DNA of 64,000 nucleotides from Streptomyces piniterrae (GTDB lineage Bacteria > Actinomycetota > Actinomycetes > Streptomycetales > Streptomycetaceae): assembly GCF_005048155.1 (NCBI RefSeq), contig NZ_SUMB01000015.1, positions 181,099 through 245,098 on the forward strand, written 5' to 3'. Numbering within the stretch: position 1 is the first letter of the stretch; each line of letters begins with the position of its first letter. The translations under genes and the position numbers were made by a program. Positions 25,371 through 32,908 of the stretch are shown in pieces. Below the pieces are notes generated by a model. That model worked only from the letters and a program-made list of their open reading frames with translations, ran no database searches and was not told the DNA's origin.

Positions 25371-26576
25371 TGTCGGTTCCCGGAGGACGCCGGCCTTCGC
25401 TGAGATGTCGCGCAGGAGCGCGTCCCGCAGGGTGTGCAGCGTCGCGATCTTGGCGACCAGGAGTCGCGCCATGGCGTGCAGGGGATCGGCCATCGTGTGG
25501 AAGTCGGTGCGCGTGAACTGGTCCGGCCAGGTGACCTCCAGGCGCTTGAGGCCACCGGCGGAGATTTCCCTGCCGTTCTGGCCCTGCGCCAGCCGCGTGA
25601 TGTCGTTTCTCCGGCTCCTGAGTTCGTGGAGGAGCCACCAGCCGTCCTCGTCCTCATTAGGTCGTACGGCCACGACGCCTCTGAGAGGTGTTGCTGGTCG
25701 GCTCGGCACAGCGATGTGTGCGCCGTCGGAACGGGTGCTCAGCATCAAGGTGCCGGGCGGATGTGCGTCGCCCTCGTTCGCTGGATTGCTCAGACGGAAC
25801 CTCTGGACGTGGGGCACGGGGAGGTCGTAGAGATCTTTGGGGGCGATTACATCGGTTACATCGGTGGTGGGTTCTGTGGGCAACGGGAGAAGCGAGCGTT
25901 CGGAACCTCTGCCCGTCTTCGGTTTGGCGACTTTCGCGAGCGGTCGTGTCTCCCACGGTGGAATCGTCGACGCCCAGTCGTCATGGAGTGCGTCGGCCAG
26001 TTCCACAGCCTTGCGCGCGGCCTCTTGGTAGAGGGCGGTCATCTCCTCGATGAGGCCGAAGGCCCGATGGTACGCGGTGATGACGTCTGGCGGGGGCAGC
26101 GGAAACGGCATGCGGCGGAGGGTGTCAAGGCTGATGGTGGGCTCGACATGTGCCGTCACGTCCTCGTCGATGCGTGCTTTCGCCGTGGGTGTCTGTAGCC
26201 AGATATGCAGCCACCGCACTATGTGCGGCTCAGCGCGGATGATGCCGATCGACCTGGTCGCCGTACATCCCGCGTGCTCGGCAGTGACCAGCGCGGAATC
26301 GCCCACCCGCCGGACGAGTACGACGGCCAGGTCGCCCTCCCTGAGGGTTGACCGGCTGGGCGCGGAATTGCCCGGCCGACACTCCTTGGTCCTGGGCGAG
26401 AGGATCCTGCCGTCCTGGACGAACGTCGAGCTGACGACTCCTGCGGCGTGATCGGCAGCCGCTTCGTCGAGGAAACCGGAGGTGGTGTAGATGTCCCGGT
26501 GGAGCCGCTCGATTTCGATGGAGGTCGTCTGCCAAGCCGCTCTACCCGAGGCGACCTGGTCGGCATTGGCTTCCAT
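25299..26576 (-). CDS. HsdS-like specificity subunit
   Basis: 425 residues with two halves typical of type I specificity subunits: LREGDLAVVLVRRVGDSALV ... HIWLQTPTAKARIDED ... EPTISLDTLRRMPFPLPPPD, then a helical spacer (EEMTALYQEAARKAVELADA), and again LKRLEVTWPDQ followed by HTLRDALLRDIS. The start codon overlaps the methylase stop (TGATG). It lacks clear twin target-recognition domains of equal size, so it may be a divergent HsdS. The Pro/Ala-rich C-terminal tail overlaps the mcrC remnant. Confidence 0.75.
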   Translation of the reverse strand: MEANADQVASGRAAWQTTSIEIERLHRDIYTTSGFLDEAAADHAAGVVSSTFVQDGRILSPRTKECRPGNSAPSRSTLREGDLAVVLVRRVGDSALVTAEHAGCTATRSIGIIRAEPHIVRWLHIWLQTPTAKARIDEDVTAHVEPTISLDTLRRMPFPLPPPDVITAYHRAFGLIEEMTALYQEAARKAVELADALHDDWASTIPPWETRPLAKVAKPKTGRGSERSLLPLPTEPTTDVTDVIAPKDLYDLPVPHVQRFRLSNPANEGDAHPPGTLMLSTRSDGAHIAVPSRPATPLRGVVAVRPNEDEDGWWLLHELRSRRNDITRLAQGQNGREISAGGLKRLEVTWPDQFTRTDFHTMADPLHAMARLLVAKIATLHTLRDALLRDISAKAGVLREPTTKPEEQSAPAPRPTAGPASRGIH

Positions 26577-28081
26577 CAGATCTCCTCCAAGACGTCCAGC
26601 AGTCGGAGTTCCAGGTCGCGCATCTGGTGGAACTGATCGGCCAGTTCGAGCTTGAGCTGCTCGACCCGGCTCCGTGTGTCTCGTTCAGGGCTGGGAGGCT
26701 CCACGGCGTACGAGGTCGGCATCAGGCTGGACTCGCGGTCGGCGATCTCCTCGATGGGGCAGCTTCGGGACCAGCCGGCTGCGTCGTTGTACGGGGCGGC
26801 CGCAGCACCGTTCTCGGAGAGGCCACGCCAGGCCGCCAGAGTGGTCAGAATCAATGCCGTGTTCTTGTCGCCCAGCCTCCGTGCTCTCGACTCCGGGACC
26901 GGTTCGAAGGCTCGCCGCGCGTTGACGAAAAGCACCTGCCGGCGACGGTCCAGGACACCCCAGCCGGGGCGCGCGCTCTTGTCCCTGTTGAGCACCCACA
27001 GACAGGCGGGGGCTTTGGTGTGACCGAACACGCGAGGTGGCAGAGCGATCACGCACTCGACTAGATCGTCACGCAGGAGGCGTTCGCGGAGCCTTCGGGT
27101 GACGGGTTGTCTGCTGTTGGCCACGCTGTCGGCCATCAGGAAGACGGCACGTCCGGCCGGAGCCAGCGCGTGCGCGATGTGCTGAATCCACGCGGAGTTG
27201 GCGGACCCTCGAGACGGCGGTTCCTCCGGCCATCGGGTATCGACAGGGAGCGGGGGACCCGACCGGCGGGCGCCCTTCTCCGTCTTGTCCTCCGGCGCCC
27301 AGTCGCGCTGGTTGAAGGGAAGGTTGGCCAGGATAATGTCGTGGGGCTCGGGTTCGGGCTCCGCGAGGCTGTCCCCGGGCGGGAAGACGTGAGCCGTGAT
27401 CCCCCGCACCGCGAAGTTCATGCGGGCCACCTGCGAGGTGTGGGCGTGCTGTTCCTTTCCATGCAAGGACATGGCCGGGTTCAGCTCGACGCGTTCGCGG
27501 ACATAGCGGTGACTCTCGACGAGCAGTCCCCCTGAACCGCAAACCGGGTCCAGCACTCTGTGCCCGTCACGGGGGACGGCCGCACCGACCATCAGACGCG
27601 CCATGTCACCCGGTGTGAAGTAGTGGCTGCCGTCTGCCTGGTCCGCCGAGAGATCACGCAGGCACTGGTCTAGCAGGGGCCCGACCCGCTGGGTGGAGCC
27701 GATGGCCTGGACGAGAGCGTGTAGTGGTCCTTCGGAACCAGGGGGCGGAGCGGGCATCAGGCTTCTCGTGCCCACGTCGGCGCCCTGTCCGTCGACTGCG
27801 GCAAGCCAGTGGCTCAGACACTTGATCACGGCAGCGCGGATACCCGAACCGCGCCCTGCTGGCTGACCCAGCAACCACGACCATGTCGGTACGCCGGTGC
27901 CGGGAGCGGCGTGCGCGGTCCGGCTCAGGTACAGCAGCCCAATGACGAGGCGAGTCGCGTCGTGGGCGTTCATCAGCCGCGAGAGGTGCGTGCGGTGTCG
28001 GCGCACCTTCGCGAACACCTCGTCGAGCGAGGAGGCACCCTCGGCCTGCACGTGCCCTCCAAGGGCACCCATGTCGCTCAC
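26576..28081 (-). CDS. HsdM-like N6-adenine DNA methylase
   Basis: 501 residues. A helical N-terminal domain (about 1-150) is followed by a SAM-binding domain: FTPGDMARLMVGAAVP, motif I D178-P-V-C-G-S-G-G185, and motif IV A252-N-L-P-F256 (canonical N-P-P-F/Y has Pro where Leu254 is). ALAPAGRAVFLMADSVANS and VECVIALPPRVFGHTKAPAC are typical HsdM features. The C-terminal helices resemble the HsdS-contacting tail. GTG start overlaps the previous stop (GTGA). No HsdR helicase/nuclease is found in the window. Confidence 0.85.
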   Translation of the reverse strand: MSDMGALGGHVQAEGASSLDEVFAKVRRHRTHLSRLMNAHDATRLVIGLLYLSRTAHAAPGTGVPTWSWLLGQPAGRGSGIRAAVIKCLSHWLAAVDGQGADVGTRSLMPAPPPGSEGPLHALVQAIGSTQRVGPLLDQCLRDLSADQADGSHYFTPGDMARLMVGAAVPRDGHRVLDPVCGSGGLLVESHRYVRERVELNPAMSLHGKEQHAHTSQVARMNFAVRGITAHVFPPGDSLAEPEPEPHDIILANLPFNQRDWAPEDKTEKGARRSGPPLPVDTRWPEEPPSRGSANSAWIQHIAHALAPAGRAVFLMADSVANSRQPVTRRLRERLLRDDLVECVIALPPRVFGHTKAPACLWVLNRDKSARPGWGVLDRRRQVLFVNARRAFEPVPESRARRLGDKNTALILTTLAAWRGLSENGAAAAPYNDAAGWSRSCPIEEIADRESSLMPTSYAVEPPSPERDTRSRVEQLKLELADQFHQMRDLELRLLDVLEEI

Positions 28082-28269
28082 GAGCCCACCACACCCAGGG
28101 CGCCCATGACCACGAAAAGCAGCGTCAGGGAGCCGGCGAAGGTCAATGCCCCGGTCTTGAAGGCCGCCGTGGGACGCCCTCCCTCGACGATGGTCACGAC
28201 GCTGCCGACCAGAGCGGCGACAAGGGCCGCGAGGACCGCGATGATCACGTACATCAGCCTCAACTGCAC
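28078..28269 (-). CDS. Small two-helix membrane protein coupled to the methylase
   Basis: 63 residues: helix 1 MYVIIAVLAALVAALVGSVV, a short loop with EGGRPTAAFK, helix 2 GALTFAGSLTLLFVVMGALG. Its stop overlaps the methylase GTG by 4 bp, so the two are translationally coupled. A small membrane protein heading an hsdM/hsdS operon is unusual; effector, anchor or unrelated are all open. Confidence 0.72.
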   Translation of the reverse strand: MQLRLMYVIIAVLAALVAALVGSVVTIVEGGRPTAAFKTGALTFAGSLTLLFVVMGALGVVGS

Positions 28270-28630
28270 GTGGTTCCTTCCTGAGGTCGGGGGATCTCCC
28301 AGTGGACGAAGTGAGCGGTGATCCCTGGCTTCAGGAAGGACAGTAGAAGACGCAGGCTGCGCGCTGCTGGGTGCACGCCGTTTGGGATTTCTCTAGGCGC
28401 GCGCCCGGAGTTCAAGCACTGTCGTCGAGTGCACGTTGTTTGGGGTTCAAGGCAGCGAGTCGGCGCGGGGGTGTGTCCGGGCCTTGGACTCACGATCCGA
28501 ATGGGTAGGCGAAAAGGCTTTGACCAGATCAGTGGACGCTCTGCGCAGGTACTGCGTCCAGGACACCTCGATGATGTCGTCCCATGAACACCAAGGCGGC
28601 CTGGTGCGAGCCGGATCTCGTCTGCGCCGC
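28270..28630. promoter_or_regulatory. Spacer between the qatC-like gene and the methylase operon
   Basis: 361 bp. It follows the QueC-like gene and precedes the membrane protein/methylase operon on the same strand, so it should contain that operon's promoter. I find no clear hairpin or operator. Confidence 0.4.
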
Positions 28631-29953
28631 CTACGCCGCGTCAGCTACCTCCGTCGCATCCGCAATCTGAAGCAGCCGGGCCAACTCTTCCCGCCCGCGC
28701 CTGATCAAATCGAACGCCACCGCCGGGTCCGTGTCCGGCGGCAGGGGGGTATCGGTGAAGACATCCGTAAGGGTGTACCGGCCGAGCAACCACCGCTGCA
28801 GTGCGCGCCAGTCGGCACCCCGGTCAAGCGGTAGGCCGTCCGCCCACGGCAATGCCTCGTACCGGGTGCCGTCGATGTCGTTGGCGTGGAGTAGTCCGGA
28901 GCGGCGCACGAGACACGGGAAGCAGACGCCGCAGTTGGCGATGGGAGGGCCGCCGCTTCGGCGGGTTGGAGGCTTGCCGCAGCTCAGGGTGGACTCCAGG
29001 TCGGACGGGGTGAGCCCCGCGTCACGTCCGGCCTTGCACACCTCACCTTTCGTGAGCTGCGCCAAGGGGTTGACCACCTGCACCGCGCTCTCCGTGTCAC
29101 TCACGGCTGTCAACAAGGCGTTCAGACTACCCAGCGTCCGCGGGTGCACGGAACGCGTGGAGCAAGCGGCCGAGCGTGCCGGTGTCAGGGGCGGATTGAG
29201 AGCGAGCTGGCCGTTCTCGGGGATGTGGACAGTACTCACCCCGTGCGCGGTGGCGGCGCGGATCGCGCCCGCCGCGTACAGCAGACCACGTGTGCGGGAG
29301 GAGGTCTCCAGCCGTGCCCCCGAGCCGTCGCCCATCGGGGTCTGGCTCATCGGTAACAGCAGCACCGGCCGTGCTCCGCCCAGTCGTTCGACGGCTTTGT
29401 AAACCCGCTGTTGGAGACGCAGCAGGCCGATCTCGCGGAACATCACGAGCAGCAGCGGTCGAGCGTCGTCAGCGCGCGAACGAGTGGCGGCCCAGCTGAG
29501 GGAATCCAGTCCACCGGAGAACAACGCGACTTCCGAGGCACGCGGGTCGCCCGGAGAGACGAGCGCCTCCTCGACGTAGTGACCGGTGAGAGGCCGGAAG
29601 TCCACATTCCATAGGTCCCCAGTGAGGACTTGGAGGAGCGCGGTGAGGTGAGTACGTACAGCTGCGCTTCCCCAACGCTCGTGTTCCGTGACGGGTACGG
29701 CGAGGCTGATGCGGCGGGTCCACCGGTCCCATACTCCGGTCCGGCGTACGTACTTGTCGGCGATAAACGCGGCCCTGGCGATGCGAAAAAGATCCTCGGC
29801 CCAGTCGGGAACAGGACCGGGCAGATGGTGCCGGCCGGTTATGCGGCGCTCCCTTTCCTGGAAGGCTTCCTCGCCGATCTCCGTCCAGCGGTCGCTACGA
29901 GGTCGGTCGCTCCGGGTGCCGCGCCACCACAGGAAGTCGTCGGAATCTGTCAC
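28631..29953 (-). CDS. QatC-like (QueC-family) ATP-dependent enzyme
   Basis: 440 residues. After a 140-residue extension the PP-loop S146-G-G-L-D-S151 (ATP pyrophosphatase signature) is followed by a domain ending in four zinc-type cysteines C325, C341, C344 and C347 (SCGKP ... NCGVCFPC), as in QueC. Housekeeping QueC is about 220-240 residues and lacks this N-terminal extension, which together with the adjacent QatB-like gene places it nearer to QatC of the Qat anti-phage system. GTG start overlaps the qatB-like stop (GTGA). No other preQ0 pathway genes (QueD, QueE, FolE) are nearby. Confidence 0.8.
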   Translation of the reverse strand: MTDSDDFLWWRGTRSDRPRSDRWTEIGEEAFQERERRITGRHHLPGPVPDWAEDLFRIARAAFIADKYVRRTGVWDRWTRRISLAVPVTEHERWGSAAVRTHLTALLQVLTGDLWNVDFRPLTGHYVEEALVSPGDPRASEVALFSGGLDSLSWAATRSRADDARPLLLVMFREIGLLRLQQRVYKAVERLGGARPVLLLPMSQTPMGDGSGARLETSSRTRGLLYAAGAIRAATAHGVSTVHIPENGQLALNPPLTPARSAACSTRSVHPRTLGSLNALLTAVSDTESAVQVVNPLAQLTKGEVCKAGRDAGLTPSDLESTLSCGKPPTRRSGGPPIANCGVCFPCLVRRSGLLHANDIDGTRYEALPWADGLPLDRGADWRALQRWLLGRYTLTDVFTDTPLPPDTDPAVAFDLIRRGREELARLLQIADATEVADAA

Positions 29954-30738
29954 GCCGAAGCTCCCTCTTCTCCGGTGATCTCCTCGGTGATCAGGCCAAG
30001 CACCTTTCCGACCGCCCGCGGTACCAACAACTCGGCGATCTCGGGCAGTGCGGCCGACGGATCCTGCACAGCGTCCACCACCGACTGCGCGGTATCCACA
30101 GCCTGTGCAAGGCCCGTCGCTTCGGCGGACTCCTCACAGGGATTCGGCACCAGGTCCACCACTTTCTCAGCAACCCAGTCGGCGATCCTGCCTTCCGGAT
30201 CGGACGCTATGAGCACCGGGACCGCCAGCTTGACGTGCTCGGCGACAACGGACCTGAGGAACTCCCCCACCATGTCGGCGAAGAACACCTGGTAGAGATC
30301 GCACAGGATGTCCCAGCTGAAGCCGCCGCCGGCGGTGCCTCCGTCCATGGCGTCGTCCAGCTCGGGATGCCTGCTCCGGACATCGCGGACCGCCGCGGCC
30401 ATCCCCCTGCGCACCGCGGCATCGGCAAGTGTGCCGCCGCCCCCACCTACCTCCGAGACGAGACGCGCGACGAGCGCGGCCTCCGACTCCGCGCCCTCTG
30501 CGGCCAGCGCCCCCAGGGCTCCGGCGAGCCGTTCACCGGCCGCACAGGCTGTGTCGTACAACCCGAAAGCCGATCGATCGAAACGGAGCGTCTCGTGCAG
30601 CGCGCTCAGGTGATCCGCCGCGATCTCCTCCAGCCGCTGATCCGCGTTGCGCGAGTCATCCCGCCAGCGCGCCAGCCGCCTCCTAGCGGAACTCCACCGA
30701 TCGCCGTTCGGCCCCTTCCATCGCGTGGATGTCCCCAC
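29950..30738 (-). CDS. QatB-like protein
   Basis: 262 residues beginning (V/M)GTSTRWKGPNGDRW, the short conserved N-terminal signature (MGTST...GP.G) that I associate with QatB. The rest is helical, with GGGGGTLADAAVRRGMAAAV and a long acidic C-terminal helix region. No enzymatic motif is visible. The gene is four-base coupled to the QueC-like gene. GTG 30738 is preceded by GGGGG at 5 nt. After Met removal Gly2 would be N-terminal, which may matter for modification by the QueC-like partner. Confidence 0.65.
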   Translation of the reverse strand: MGTSTRWKGPNGDRWSSARRRLARWRDDSRNADQRLEEIAADHLSALHETLRFDRSAFGLYDTACAAGERLAGALGALAAEGAESEAALVARLVSEVGGGGGTLADAAVRRGMAAAVRDVRSRHPELDDAMDGGTAGGGFSWDILCDLYQVFFADMVGEFLRSVVAEHVKLAVPVLIASDPEGRIADWVAEKVVDLVPNPCEESAEATGLAQAVDTAQSVVDAVQDPSAALPEIAELLVPRAVGKVLGLITEEITGEEGASA

Positions 30739-31266
30739 ATCGCCCCCAACGATGGTGCCCCAACCTGCACTTCGTCCATGGCATCAGACCGGACGATCCC
30801 CAGGTAGGGCGGGACTCGGCCAGGGCCCCGCGGACCAGCCATGTGCTGAAACAGCCAGGGCTATCACTTCCCGTGACGCCTACACCTAGAGGCGTGAGGA
30901 GCCGTAGCGCTGAGTCACAGACACCCGCACAAGTCCCGGTACGGGGCAGGTCACGACCTGGCAAGATTGGCCCTTGCGTCGTGTGTCCTGTTGTTCATGC
31001 CCTCTGCGGAGCACCGGGCCAACTCGGCGAGGCTCAGTGGAGGGTCAGTCTTGCCGACGGCTCGAGAGGGGCTCACTGACGGCGTATCAAATCAGCAACC
31101 TCCGAACTGTCTGCGCCAGACAACATCAGTCGCCTGAAGGCCGCTTGCGATCCAAGTCCGGTTACAAGTCGTCATCCGGCACACGGGCAACCGGGTAGGA
31201 GGCTGCCACGCCAGCATGCTTCTGCGGTCGCGCACGAGAACACGGTGCAGCGGAGGGTGAAGCTCA
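30739..31266. other. Region upstream of the qatB-like gene
   Basis: About 530 bp without a credible gene. It should carry the promoter of the qatB-qatC pair near its left end. No operator recognised. Confidence 0.4.
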
Positions 31267-31510
31267 TGGCCAAGCTCACAGCAGGGCAGAAGCGACAGGA
31301 AGCCGCCAACGTGTGCGCTCGGCTCTCGATGCCGAAGCTGATGACCGGCGGCGCCGTGAGCGGAATGAAGGTGGAAGCGAGAAGGCACGCGCCTCAGCTG
31401 GGCGGAATACATGGCCGGTGAGCCCTGCCGGGTTGCGGAGAGCCTATGCAAGATGGGCTGGGGGACGGGTATCCCCTCATGAAGCTTTCCGAGTCGGAGA
31501 GGCATGAGTA
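31267..31510 (+). pseudogene. Frameshifted small basic ORF
   Basis: MAKLTAGQKRQEAAN opens at ATG 31267, then the protein-like pattern moves to another frame (LDAEADDRRRRERNEGGSEK, RNTWPVSPAGLRRAYARWAG). The two parts read like one charged helical protein broken near 31315. Not assigned to a family. Confidence 0.4.
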
Positions 31511-31820
31511 CGAGGAAGCCGACCGGAGATTCCGCGAGCGACACGCCAACTGCCAGGGTGGTCGGTGGAGCATCAGCGGTTCTCGGGTGACGCATTGCCG
31601 TTTCTGTTGCCCACCACCGCCGGTAGGGCCGAAGCAGATGGAGAGGCTCGCCAGGCTGTTTGTGCCTGGCCCTTACAGGTGGAACACAAGGACCTCGATA
31701 GCAGGAACCTCACTCTCCGTTGCGACCATTCAACATCGCGATAACTCCTACGTTTCCACCCGCGTCGTCGACTGCCCAGAATGCGAAGAACGTCGAGGAG
31801 TAGTGAGCAGTGAGCGGTAG
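31479..31820 (+). CDS. Small cysteine-rich, zinc-finger-like protein
   Basis: 113 residues from ATG 31479 (the frame also opens earlier, at 31446). A helical ESERHEYEEADRRFRERH segment is followed by ANCQGGRWSISGSRVTHCRF and CCPPPPVGPKQ, and near the end DCPECEERR. Four to six Cys/His could form a zinc ribbon. The family is not recognised; similar short proteins are common cargo of actinobacterial integrative elements. Confidence 0.5.
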   Translation: MKLSESERHEYEEADRRFRERHANCQGGRWSISGSRVTHCRFCCPPPPVGPKQMERLARLFVPGPYRWNTRTSIAGTSLSVATIQHRDNSYVSTRVVDCPECEERRGVVSSER

Positions 31821-32178
31821 GGCCCGCATGTCGCGACGACCAGACCATCCGAGCGCGCGGCAGCCGATCGAGGGCGACTCGCCCGGGAACTGACAGCCGC
31901 CGAGGCGTCTGCCCCGTCCACAGATAGCGCGACGGCAACCCAACGGCACATTGCCGAGCTCCAGACAGAGCTCGGCAATGAGTCTTGATGAGACGAAGCG
32001 CACTCGGCGACGCCGGGGCCTTCCCCCGGCCTCGCTTGCAATGGGTTACCGGCAGGAAGCCCTCGTGTATCGAGGCGTCAGGGCTTGGCGGCTTTCGATG
32101 TCGACGCGGTGCCTTCTCTGAGTCGGTCTCGACAGCCCGGTGATCACCACATGCGCGTACGGCAGTGCCAGCTTGGTG
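31821..32178. other. Gap with a coiled-coil gene remnant
   Basis: 358 bp. One plus frame (about 31831-31988) reads GRLARELTAAEASAPS ... TQRHIAELQTELGNES and then stops, a helical tail without a start codon, probably a leftover of a deleted gene. Nothing else is supported. Confidence 0.4.
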
Positions 32179-32613
32179 TCAGCGCACGGAACGGAGGTAG
32201 CGCTGCACGGTTCGTCTGGAGCAACCTAGCACTTGCGCGACGTCGTTGATCCGCCATCCGTCTCGGCCCAGGCGGATGGCCATGAGAGCTCGGTCCGGCA
32301 GGGACGTTGCAGTCTTGGCAAGTCGGAGCATTGCCGCGATGCGGTCGCGATCTGCGGGGCCGAGGCCGCCGTACCAACCGTGACGGGCTTCCGGGTCCTC
32401 CGCCCGCAGCGCCAGGGCTAGGCACTCCAAGCGGCCCCTGCAGCCGACGCATACGGCCAAGAGGCCCTCGGCGGGACGCTCCCCGTCCTCGGGATGGTAG
32501 AGACTCACGTCCACGTCCCTGCAAGCCGCGCGGACTGAGTCCCGGCGCTGAGACGACTGGATCAGATCGCGAAGCTCCTGTTCGCGGCCGACGAGAAAGT
32601 GCAGGCTGTCCAT
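32179..32613 (-). CDS. WhiB-like domain fused to a C-terminal helix-turn-helix
   Basis: 144 residues. A divergent WhiB domain: C in RAACRDVDVSLYHP, then AVCVGCRGRLECLALAL (C-x2-C-x5-C) and GWYGGL in place of GVWGG, giving the four cluster ligands. The last 40 residues RINDVAQVLGCSRRTVQRYL form a plain helix-turn-helix. Typical Wbl proteins instead end in a short basic tail. ATG 32613 is chosen because upstream sequence is not family-like. It is likely a redox-responsive regulator of the island. Confidence 0.75.
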   Translation of the reverse strand: MDSLHFLVGREQELRDLIQSSQRRDSVRAACRDVDVSLYHPEDGERPAEGLLAVCVGCRGRLECLALALRAEDPEARHGWYGGLGPADRDRIAAMLRLAKTATSLPDRALMAIRLGRDGWRINDVAQVLGCSRRTVQRYLRSVR

Positions 32614-32908
32614 CGAGTGCTCCAGCCCGTGGCCATGTCTGGTCCACTGTGAATAGCCAGGGTGAGCTGGGAACTGCCCGGCGCACCCACTTGATGTCTT
32701 CCGGGTCACGCCCGGTGTGACGGCAAGAGGTAGCGGATCGTGGTTTCGGCCCCGAGGCGTACCGGCTTCCCGAGCACAAGCCCGGAAAGCCGGCGTTGCC
32801 GCCCTCGCCCTGGTCGGGGGGTGGGCCTCCCCGTTTATCCGCGTCGCGATTCCCGGCGCGCGGCCGGTCTTCCATACCTATCCGGAGAACTCCGGGGGCA
32901 CGAGCGAT

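Noticed and set aside
28631..29953. Housekeeping QueC for queuosine/preQ0 synthesis
   Set aside because: Too long, with a 140-residue N-terminal extension, no QueD/QueE/FolE neighbours, and coupled to a QatB-like gene.
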